NCBI GenBank assembly: GCA_015065725.1
Contig: SVPV01000008.1
Coordinates: 1-64,000, forward strand
DNA from: Oscillospiraceae bacterium
GTDB lineage: Bacteria > Bacillota > Clostridia > Oscillospirales > Acutalibacteraceae
Direction of reading: 5' to 3'
DNA length: 64,000 bases
Shown piece by piece: positions 32,019 through 41,300 of this stretch. The notes under the pieces were generated by a model. The model was given only the letters and a program-made list of their open reading frames with translations. It did not search any database and had not been told where the DNA came from. The position numbers were made by a program, and so were the translations under genes. Position 1 is the first letter of the stretch. Every line of letters starts with the position of its first letter.

Positions 32019-34121
32019 ATGAAGAGAATAATTGCAATATTAGTGTGTGTATTGCTTATATCTGCAATACCGTTTACTGCGAGTGCAAAATCTGTTAGCT
32101 ATGCACCTTATCAGGGTTACGAGTATAATGAATACGACGAATCTACCGCAGCACCCATTGCTTATTTGGCAGACAAAATATATGACGGCGGATTAATGGG
32201 ATTAGACACCGAGTTGAGTGCTCCTTCCGATATGCTTTATAGAGGTAATTCGCTTTATGTTTTGGATAGCGGAAACGGACGTATCGTTGAATTGGATGCT
32301 ACGACTCTTAAATCTAAAAACATATATACAGGCTTTAAAACCGCCGATGGCGAAGAGAAGTCTATTGAAGGTGCTATGGGCTTTGCACTGGACGCCAGCG
32401 GTGAACACTTTTACATTGCCAATACCGCAGACTGTGAAGTTTTAAAGGTGACAAGAGACGGCTTGGTAACACAGGTGCTTGAACGCCCCGATTCAGCCCT
32501 TCTTGATACCGATGCACAGTTTTTGGTAGAAAAGATTGTTATAGACAATAAAAACAGAGTATATGTACTTGCAAAAAGTATAAACCTTGGTGCCTTTGTT
32601 TTTGATGAAGACGGTAATTTTATGCGATTCTTCGGTAGTAACCCAATCGTTGCAACAGCAGAGGTTGTTCGTGACTACATTTTAAAACAGTTTATGACCA
32701 AGGAACAGCGTAAAGGTCTTGAGCGTATTACACCGACAATCTTTAGTAACTTTGATGTTGATGAATACGGTTTCCTTTATACAGTTACTGCAAACACAAA
32801 GAATACTGCACAAAAAGGTATGGTTAGACGTCTTAACTATACCGGTAACGACATATTAGCCGAAGATATAATTTTCGGTGACTTGGAGTGGGACCGTGTT
32901 TACTCTACCGGTTCGCTTACCACCTCGTTCTGTGATGTTGATATTGATAGCGACGGCTTTATAAATCTTTTGGATTCAGGCCGTGGACGTGTTTTCCAAT
33001 ACAACACCGAAGGACAGCTGCTCGGCGAATTTGGTTCATTCTCCGAACAAATTGGTGGATTTGAAACCGTAAGTGCTATTGAAACTATAGGAAGCACAGT
33101 TTTTGTGTTAGACTCCAGCAACAATAATCTTACCGTTTTCAAACCAACAGAATACGGTAGCAAGCTACGTGAAGCATTTTTAATGATGGGTAGTACCGAA
33201 ACAGAAAAATCTTACGAGCTTTGGACAGATATTCTAAAAATGAACACCAACAGTAAGTATCCTTATTATGGTATCGGAATGGTAATGGATGCCAGAGGCG
33301 AATATAAGGAAGCTATGAATTATTTCAAGCTGGCAGGTGCAAGGGAAGAATACTCGAAAGCACTTCGTGAGTATAGGCAGGAATACATAAGTAATAATGC
33401 CTTGCTTTTAGTTTTGTGTATAGTAGCAATAATTGCAGTAATCGTCGTTATTGCTAGATTCATTAAAAAGAAATCTGTTTTGGTTGAGGGAACAGCCTTT
33501 TCAGCACTTGAGACAAAGTATATGTTCCCAATTTATACCTGTATTCATCCCGCAGACGGATTTGACCAATTTAAAACGCGAAAAATTGCTTCTTTACGTA
33601 TGTCGGCAATATTAGTGGCACTTTGGTTTTTCCTTAATACTGCGAAGTTCTTCTATACGGGTTATACCTTTAACAAAAACCGTTCTATAGATTACGAGCT
33701 AGTTGTTACTCTGTTTTCTACGGTAGGTTTATTTGTGCTTTTTGTAGTAGCAAACTGGTCGGTATGTACAATTATGAACGGTAAGGGTACCTTTAAGGAT
33801 ATTATTGCCACTTGTGCGTATGCCTTGGTGCCGTATCTCATTGCAACCTTCATAAACATACTGCTTTCAAACGTTTTAACAATGGAGGAAGCTGCCTTCT
33901 TGGGCATCTTCACAACCATCGGCCTTATTTGGAGTGCAATGTTACTACTGGTTGGATTGCAGTCCATACACCAATATAGTTTCTGGGGAACAATAGGTTC
34001 AATTTTGCTTACCATTTTAGGTATGCTTATAATCTGCTTCATAGGCGTATTATTCTACACCTTGATACAGCAGGCTGTAGCCTTTATCCAGTCTATAATC
34101 ACAGAATTATCATTGCGATAG
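32019..34121 (+). CDS. secreted NHL-repeat propeller / TPR / YIP1 membrane protein
   Basis: The 700-residue protein has signal peptide MKRIIAILVCVLLISA, an extracellular NHL-type propeller at about 45-385 (repeats such as LYVLDSGNGRIVELDATTL, GFINLLDSGRGRVFQYN and VFVLDSSNNNLTVF), a TPR-like stretch near 420-445 (YYGIGMVMDARGEYKEAMNYF), a TM helix at about 458-478, and a four- or five-TM YIP1 domain from about 500. Such genes travel with DUF5696 and these permeases in Paenibacillus and Clostridia, so it is probably an accessory of the importer. I chose the ATG at 32019 because AGGTG lies just upstream; a GTG at 32010 is within that SD. Confidence 0.83.
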   Translation: MKRIIAILVCVLLISAIPFTASAKSVSYAPYQGYEYNEYDESTAAPIAYLADKIYDGGLMGLDTELSAPSDMLYRGNSLYVLDSGNGRIVELDATTLKSKNIYTGFKTADGEEKSIEGAMGFALDASGEHFYIANTADCEVLKVTRDGLVTQVLERPDSALLDTDAQFLVEKIVIDNKNRVYVLAKSINLGAFVFDEDGNFMRFFGSNPIVATAEVVRDYILKQFMTKEQRKGLERITPTIFSNFDVDEYGFLYTVTANTKNTAQKGMVRRLNYTGNDILAEDIIFGDLEWDRVYSTGSLTTSFCDVDIDSDGFINLLDSGRGRVFQYNTEGQLLGEFGSFSEQIGGFETVSAIETIGSTVFVLDSSNNNLTVFKPTEYGSKLREAFLMMGSTETEKSYELWTDILKMNTNSKYPYYGIGMVMDARGEYKEAMNYFKLAGAREEYSKALREYRQEYISNNALLLVLCIVAIIAVIVVIARFIKKKSVLVEGTAFSALETKYMFPIYTCIHPADGFDQFKTRKIASLRMSAILVALWFFLNTAKFFYTGYTFNKNRSIDYELVVTLFSTVGLFVLFVVANWSVCTIMNGKGTFKDIIATCAYALVPYLIATFINILLSNVLTMEEAAFLGIFTTIGLIWSAMLLLVGLQSIHQYSFWGTIGSILLTILGMLIICFIGVLFYTLIQQAVAFIQSIITELSLR

Positions 34122-34132
34122 GAGGATATAAA

Positions 34133-36379
34133 GTGAAAAAAATATTATCGTTTATTCTAGTTTTTTCAATTATACTATCTGTCGCAGGAATAGTTTGTTT
34201 TGCCGAAGACACTCTACAGAAACCCAGTGTTGTGGCACCTATAGAAGAGGATGAGAGCTTTTATCCAGTAGAGTATGTAGAGGTAGCTTCTAATAGTGAA
34301 AGCATTTTGTATGCTGATATGAAATATGGCTTTTTCGCATTGCAAAACCGAGAAACAGGCCATATTTGGTATAGCACACCGAATGATGTAGCAACCGATA
34401 CAACAACAAAGGGTGCAGACAAGTGGAATTTACGTTCACATTTAACTGTAAACTACATTTATGAGGAAGACATATTGTCTGCGGTAGCAGTTTCTTCCAC
34501 CAACAGTCAACAAGGCTGTGTGGAAAACGGCTCGGTAAATGTAAAAACAATTGCTGACGGTATCCGTGTTGAATACAACTTCGGCGATATCGGCGTAATG
34601 ATACCTGTTGAATACGTTATTAAGGGTGCATCTCTTATAGCGAAGATTGATGTTGCTAAAATAGATGAAGGCAAAAAAGCCTTAATTACAGACATTAATC
34701 TTTTGCCGGCATTTGGTGCCGGAAACAGCTCAACCGACGGACAGCTCTTTGTGCCTGACGGATGCGGTGCATTGATTGATTTTAATAACGGTGTGGTTAA
34801 TCAGACGTATGAGAAAAAAATATACGGTGATGACCTTATAGTTATACCCGAGCTTGACCGTACAGTTGACGAGGAAATCAGACTTCCTGTTTTTGCCACA
34901 ATGGTAGAAAACAATGCCTTAATGGGTGTTGTAACAGCTGGTGACGGCAGTGCTTCAATTAAAGCATTAAACGGCCACGAAACCCGTGCTTATAATGCTA
35001 TAAGCTCTGTTTTCAATGTGCGTTCGCTTGAAAATTTGGTTATGTTTGAAACCAAAGGTCGCCGAGTTATCGGAAGACTTACAAGCTTACCTAAAGAAGT
35101 AGATACATACGAGGTTAGGTATACTATGCTTTCGGGCGATAAGGCAGATTACGTAGGCGTAGCCGAGTGCTACCGTAATTATCTTATCGAAGAAAAGGGA
35201 CTTAAAAAGTCAACTGCTAAGCCGTCACTTTCCCTTGAACTTTACGGTGCAATTGATGTAAAGGCAGCTTTTTTAGGTTTTGAGTACAGTAAGATAAAAG
35301 CACTTACCACATTTTCACAAGCAGAAAAGATTGTAAAGTCGATAACCGAGAAAACCGATGCACCTGTAGCTGTACGTTATCTTGGATTCAGTAATTACGG
35401 TCTTTTAAACAAAAAAACACCCACTAACGCTAACGCAATGTCAAGTCTTGGCGGAAATAAAGGCTTTAAATCTTTACAAAAGCTTTTAGATGAACAAGAC
35501 AGTGTATTGTATGCGGATTTTGATATTGTCCGTTATAGAAAAGGCAGCAAAAACAAGGCTGTAAAGGACGTATTTAATCAGCCGGTAGAGCATACCGAGC
35601 GTTTAAGGTCTGTGTATGCTACAAAGCTTGATTTGGACCCCGTGATGCTTTTAGCACCCGATAAACTGTATGGGGCAGCAAATAAGATTTTGAAGGCTGC
35701 AGACAAAAAGGATATTTCCGCAATTTCACTCTCTACTCTTGGCAATATGATTTATTCTAACAGCAGTGAAAAGGCTCGTTTCCATAGATATAGCTTCCCA
35801 AGTGAAGCAGAAAAGATTTTTGCTGCTTATAAAAAGGCAGGTATAAATCTTTCTGTAGAGGGTGGTAATGCCTATGCTTTACCTTATGTAAGCAGAGTAT
35901 ATAATTCACCCACAGTTTCGAGTGGATACAATATATTCAATAAGGAAATTCCTTTCTATCAGATTGTTTTACACGGATATGTAGCACTTACGACTACCCC
36001 GATGGCACAGTCGATTGAAAGTAATACAAATCTGCTTCAAACGGTTGAGAGCGGTAGTGAGTTTTTATACGGTGGTATGTATAGAGAATCGTCTGAAGTT
36101 ACAAACACCAGATATGACCACCTATACGCTACCGAATACACCCTTTGGATTGATAAGGCTATAGAAAATATAAACCGTTATTATCCAACACTTAAGGCTA
36201 TTGCTGATAGCGTTATTACTGACCATTACGAATATCTACCCGACGTTATGGTTACAGAATACGGCGAGGGTAGTACAAAGATAGTAGTGAATTATACTAA
36301 TGAAGATGTGGTTTTTGACGGCCAAACCGTAAAAGCACAGGATTATGAAGTTTTAGAATATGTAGGGGGAGGCAATTAA
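34133..36379 (+). CDS. DUF5696 secreted protein, possible glycoside-hydrolase-like fold
   Basis: The 748-residue protein has signal peptide MKKILSFILVFSIILSVAG. Features match DUF5696: an N-terminal beta-sandwich with KYGFFALQNRETGHIWYSTP, a central region with FVPDGCGALIDFNNG, and a barrel-like second half with PVAVRYLGFSNYG and LYADFDIVRY, ending in a small beta domain (KIVVNYTNEDVVFDG). The layout resembles TIM-barrel glycosidases with a C-terminal sheet, but catalytic residues cannot be assigned. GTG start with SD TAGGAGG. It sits between the YIP1 gene and the second permease pair, a conserved partnership. Confidence 0.82.
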   Translation: MKKILSFILVFSIILSVAGIVCFAEDTLQKPSVVAPIEEDESFYPVEYVEVASNSESILYADMKYGFFALQNRETGHIWYSTPNDVATDTTTKGADKWNLRSHLTVNYIYEEDILSAVAVSSTNSQQGCVENGSVNVKTIADGIRVEYNFGDIGVMIPVEYVIKGASLIAKIDVAKIDEGKKALITDINLLPAFGAGNSSTDGQLFVPDGCGALIDFNNGVVNQTYEKKIYGDDLIVIPELDRTVDEEIRLPVFATMVENNALMGVVTAGDGSASIKALNGHETRAYNAISSVFNVRSLENLVMFETKGRRVIGRLTSLPKEVDTYEVRYTMLSGDKADYVGVAECYRNYLIEEKGLKKSTAKPSLSLELYGAIDVKAAFLGFEYSKIKALTTFSQAEKIVKSITEKTDAPVAVRYLGFSNYGLLNKKTPTNANAMSSLGGNKGFKSLQKLLDEQDSVLYADFDIVRYRKGSKNKAVKDVFNQPVEHTERLRSVYATKLDLDPVMLLAPDKLYGAANKILKAADKKDISAISLSTLGNMIYSNSSEKARFHRYSFPSEAEKIFAAYKKAGINLSVEGGNAYALPYVSRVYNSPTVSSGYNIFNKEIPFYQIVLHGYVALTTTPMAQSIESNTNLLQTVESGSEFLYGGMYRESSEVTNTRYDHLYATEYTLWIDKAIENINRYYPTLKAIADSVITDHYEYLPDVMVTEYGEGSTKIVVNYTNEDVVFDGQTVKAQDYEVLEYVGGGN

Positions 36380-36381
36380 CT

Positions 36382-37290
36382 ATGAAACGTTCAAGACTTA
36401 GTCTAACAGCACGTCAAGGCCTTACAGGTTTTTGCTTCTGCATCCCCTTTGTTTTAGGCTTTTTAATGTTCTTTTTAAAACCGCTCATACAGTCATTAAT
36501 ATTTGCTTTCAGTAAGGTGTCTGTTTCTTTGGACGGTTACAGTTCACAACCGATTGGTTTTGAAAACTTTCAGTATATCTTTACAAAGGACGCCACATTC
36601 AGCGTTAACCTAATGGACAGTTTTACAAACCTTTTGTGGCAGGTACCCGTAATTGTTGTGTTCTCACTTTTCTTTGCAATAATACTAAACCAAAAATTTA
36701 CAGGTAGAACCATGGTAAGAGCAATATTTTTCTTACCCGTTATTGTAGCCTCGGGTCTTGTAATGGATATTATTCAAAGCGACGCTGCTGCAAGCTCGGC
36801 ACTTTCGGGCTCGGTAGTAGCCGCAGGCTCTACAACACAAACCGATGTTTTAAGAGAAATACTTGTAAATTCGGGCCTTAGCAGTAAGTTTGTAAATGCA
36901 ATTACAACGGTTGTTGATAGCCTGTTTTCACTAACTTGGAAAACAGGTATACAAACAATCATTTTCCTAGCAGGTCTTCAAAGCGTACCGAGTTCTCTTT
37001 ATGAAGCGGCTTACGTTGAGGGCTGCTCGGGTTGGGAAAGCTTTTGGAAGATTACCCTGCCTATGCTTATGCCCATTATGCAGCTTAACTTGGTTTATAG
37101 TATAGTAGATAACTTTACGGATACTAAAAACAAGGTTATGGTACAGGTTATGAACAACGCACGTCTTGTGCGTTATGGTTGGACATCGGCAATGTCATGG
37201 ACCTATTTTGTAATAATTGCGGTTGTCTTAGCAGTAGTATTTATTGTGTTCCATTATATGCAGCGTGAACGCAAAACGGTTATAGATTAA
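36382..37290 (+). CDS. sugar ABC transporter permease (MalF/LacF-like), second pair
   Basis: The 302-residue six-TM permease begins ARQGLTGFCFCIPFVLGF and has the EAA loop YEAAYVEGCSGWESFWKITLP at about 209-229. A periplasm-facing insertion at about 130-170, rich in Ser, Ala and Thr, is longer than in the first pair. It starts 2 bp after the DUF5696 stop with SD GGGGGAGG. It is distinct in sequence from the permease at 30160, so the locus encodes two import channels. Confidence 0.92.
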   Translation: MKRSRLSLTARQGLTGFCFCIPFVLGFLMFFLKPLIQSLIFAFSKVSVSLDGYSSQPIGFENFQYIFTKDATFSVNLMDSFTNLLWQVPVIVVFSLFFAIILNQKFTGRTMVRAIFFLPVIVASGLVMDIIQSDAAASSALSGSVVAAGSTTQTDVLREILVNSGLSSKFVNAITTVVDSLFSLTWKTGIQTIIFLAGLQSVPSSLYEAAYVEGCSGWESFWKITLPMLMPIMQLNLVYSIVDNFTDTKNKVMVQVMNNARLVRYGWTSAMSWTYFVIIAVVLAVVFIVFHYMQRERKTVID

Positions 37291-37306
37291 GAGAGGAGGT
37301 AGCGTA

Positions 37307-38260
37307 TTGAGTATTTTAACAAAAAACGGCAATCGCCTTGAAGGAAAAACAGTTTTAAACAAAACCACAAAGGCGACTGTCTGGACACTTCGTTGGGTTT
37401 TTATATTAGCCCTTTCATATTTGTTTGTTTATCCTATAATATTTATGCTATCCACCTCTCTCCAAACACCTGAGTCTGTTAATGACCCCAGTGTTATAAT
37501 GATACCTAAAGAGGTATCATTGGAAAGTATAACAAAAATGGCAGAGCTGCTTCATTATTGGGATTCAGCCCTACTAACCCTTAGTATAGCTGTTTTCAGT
37601 ACATTAGCGGCACTTGTTTCCTGTTCTATGGTAGGCTACGGTATTTCCCGTTTTGAATTTAAGGGTAAGAACATATTGTTTATGCTTGTAGTACTTACAA
37701 TTATTGTTCCCCCTCAGACAATTTTGCCAACCATGACGCTTAACTTCCAGTTCTTTGACTTTGGTGGCATACTCGCCCCGTTTGGTGTGTATATAAACCT
37801 AGTCAACACTATTTGGACCTTTGTGTTACCCTCTATGTTCGCAACAGGACTTAGGGCAGGCGTATTTATCTTTATATTCCGTCAGTTCTTTTTAGGACTA
37901 CCAAAGGACCTTGAGGAAGCGGCACGAATAGACGGTTGCGGGGCTTTCCGTACATATGTACAAATCATAACTCCGCTTACAATTCCTGCCTTTATTACGG
38001 TAATGCTTTTCTCGTTTATCTGGCATTGGAATGACGTTTATTCTTCAACGATGTACTTTACATCGGATATTAAACCCCTTATGGCACTTTTACGTGACCT
38101 ATCAACAATTCTTGAACGTGGTGCAGGCGTTTCGGCGTATGCGGCACGTACATATAACGCAGCAGCGTTATTGCTTACAGTTTTACCACCGCTTATTCTA
38201 TACATATTTACGCAAAAATACTTTACTGAGGGTATTGAACGTACCGGTATAGTAGGTTAA
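37307..38260 (+). CDS. sugar ABC transporter permease (MalG-like), second pair
   Basis: The 317-residue six-TM permease has its EAA loop at about 200-222, PKDLEEAARIDGCGAFRTYVQ, and ends with YFTEGIERTGIVG, the usual MalG-type tail. The start is a TTG at 37307 placed 6 nt after the strong SD GAGAGGAGGT; no ATG is available nearby. It pairs with the product of 36382. Confidence 0.92.
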   Translation: MSILTKNGNRLEGKTVLNKTTKATVWTLRWVFILALSYLFVYPIIFMLSTSLQTPESVNDPSVIMIPKEVSLESITKMAELLHYWDSALLTLSIAVFSTLAALVSCSMVGYGISRFEFKGKNILFMLVVLTIIVPPQTILPTMTLNFQFFDFGGILAPFGVYINLVNTIWTFVLPSMFATGLRAGVFIFIFRQFFLGLPKDLEEAARIDGCGAFRTYVQIITPLTIPAFITVMLFSFIWHWNDVYSSTMYFTSDIKPLMALLRDLSTILERGAGVSAYAARTYNAAALLLTVLPPLILYIFTQKYFTEGIERTGIVG

Positions 38261-38315
38261 ATTTTGTCCTTAACATACGGCGAGTATGTAAAAATATAAA
38301 AATGGAGGTATTTCT

Positions 38316-41300
38316 ATGAAAAAAGCAACCCTTAAAAAATTATCGGCAATATTTATGTCGGTAGTTATGTTACTAACGCTTTTTAGCACAAGCATAGTAA
38401 CAATGGCAGAAGGTACAGGAGAAGCTTCTGTTAACATTCTTGCAGATGAAGCTGTAGTAGGCGACATCTATAGAGTTAATTTGGCAACTCCTGTGGAGAG
38501 TGGCAAAACCTATGCCGAGTTTAAAGACCAATTGGTTTATGATAACCTTTCGGTTGCAGCTGACAGTAGCGACTATGTTTTCCGTAAAACAGACGCTGAT
38601 ACTAAAGCAGATATTACTGCTACAGAATTAGGTCTTACCGACGACCAAGTAATCGACACAAAGATTATAGCGGAAGGTAACACCGAAGGCTTTAAGCTTG
38701 AGCATAACAGCGGCGGCACAAAATGTCTTGAAGGCCGTTCGGCTTTAGGTTTTGATTTGGGTGGACGTTATGATCTTGACAACTTCACCCTTGCACAAAA
38801 CGGCACAAAGGATGGCGGCAGAGGTGTACTTAACCTTTCTGTTTATGCAGGCGACACAATGGATGCTTCTATCTTTGATAATAAGGTAGGTAGCGGCAGA
38901 GCTAATTCAGAAGAAGACGTAATTGACGTAACATTAATAGGTGCTACAGGCGTTAGATATGTATTGGTTGTATTTGACCATATGGGACTCTTCAGCACAA
39001 GAGCTGCATCAGAGCACACATATTATGCTACTATTACTTCTCTTACTCTCGGCGGAGAAAAGACTACAAACCTTATTAATAACGAGGGCACTGTAGTTGA
39101 CATAGCAACTATTACTCTACCCGAAGCTATTACTCACGATGTAGACTTCGATGAAACAGAGCAGGCTAAGCTTAACTATGGCGAAAACCATCTTTTAACA
39201 GTTGGTACACATAAGATGTATCTTAAACGTCAGGACATTAATGACGCTGACGGCGACGGAGATACAAACGAAATGTTGTCTGCTACTAAATTAGGTCTTA
39301 CTAATGACCAGGTTGTAGACAGCGTTTTAGCAGGCGAGGCAAACGAGTTTATAATCCAGGCACCCGAAGCCGGTACCGCTAACCAGTGGCGTTCTGCACT
39401 TGCAGTAGATTTAGGTGCAACCTATAATCTTGAAACTTTATCATTTACAAATTCCTACTACGGAGGCAGAAAGGTATATAACTACTCTGTATATGTAGGC
39501 GACACTTTAGACGAAAGCATTTATGCTAATAAGGTAGCAGTTGGAGGTAGTGGTGACGAAAACAACCAAACCTTTGAAAACCTTTTAGGCGACAACGCTT
39601 GCGGTAGATACGTTTTAGTTGTGTTTGACCTTGTTTCTACCTACTCTAAAACTAATGTTTATGCTTACGAATTTTTCGGTATTTCTGATATTGTACTTTA
39701 CGGTGAAGCAAACGAAATACTACCAGCACGCCAAAACATTTTAACAAATGAAGCTGTAGTAGGCGACATTTACCGCATAAACTTACCTGGAAGTTTAGAT
39801 TACGGTAACGGTTGGGAAGTGGCTGTAGACACAACTAGGGCACAAACCAACTTGGTTTACACAAACCTTACAGCCGAGGCACATGTCAACGGTACAATTG
39901 CCTTTAAGAAGGACAATATGTTTATCGGTGATTACGGTATCACTGATGACGATGTAATCGACGGTCAGATTTTGTCTGACGAGCTGGAAGGCTTTGTAAT
40001 CAACTATAATGCAGGTTCTTCAACACGCGTTAATAACCGTGGTGCTATAGGCTTCGATTTAGGTGCAAATTATGACCTTGATGAGCTTGTTTTAACAAAA
40101 GACCTTGCTTTAGAATATAGAATAGTTCAGGCATCTGTATACGTAGGAGATACTTTGGACGAGAGCATATTTGAAAACAAAGTAACTACAGCAAGAGTAG
40201 GTTATGTTAATGATACTATAAAGGTTGGCTTCCCCAAAGGCACAACCGCCAAATGCGTAGTAATTGTATTTGACCACGTAGTTCATACCGAAGCATGCTG
40301 GGTAAACCCAAGCACCTATACCGATTTTATGGTAACAAGTATGGAACTTTACGGTGAAGAAGTAGAAGAAGTAGAGGAAGTAGTACCTGAAAACATTCTA
40401 ACAAACAAAAAGGTAGTAGGCGACCTTTACCGTATCGATTTAGCGGAAGCTTTAACACAGACAACCGATCATACAACTCCAACAATATTTGACGAAGCAG
40501 AACAGGCTAAGCTTGTATACGACAACCTTACAAAAACTACAGGTAACAGCGACGTTCGTTTCCGTAAGATAGATGTTGAGGACTTTGACGGTGACGGTGA
40601 TGTTACAGAATCCCTTTATCCCTCACAGTACGGTATTACAAACGACGATGTAATCGACGGTCAGCTTTTGTCTGATGAGTTAAGCGGTTTCATAATCAAC
40701 AACGATTCATTCGGTAATGACCGTAATAAGATTCGTGCCGCTATAGGCTTCGAGCTAGGTTCAAAATATGCTCTTGATGAGATGATTATCGGTCAAGATT
40801 TCACAAACGGTAGATACGTTAGCCAATATTCTGTATATGTAGGCGATACTTTAGATGCCAGCATATTTGAAAACAAGGTAACTACCGGATATGCAGCTAC
40901 AAATGCCGACACTACAATGAAGGTAACCTTCCCCGAAGGCACTGTGGCAAAATGCGTACTGTTCGTATTTGACCACGTAGCAGCCAACCAACAGGGAACA
41001 GTTAATATGTATGCCTACTCAGATTTCTGCGTATCAAGTATGGCACTTTACGGTGAAACCGCCAATGTTTTAGCAGACGAGGCTGTAGCAGGCGACCTTT
41101 ACCGTATTGAGTTGGAAAACGCTTTAACAGACGGTGTAAGCATTGACGACGCTGCTGAACAGGCTAAGCTTAATGCTGAAAATTATATCAGCCTTAACAA
41201 CGGCGACAACACCAAAATGAACTTTGTAAATGGCGACGGTACAGCCGCTGGTGATTTAGGCCTAACAGATGATGATGTAATTTTAGGTCAGATGGTTTCT

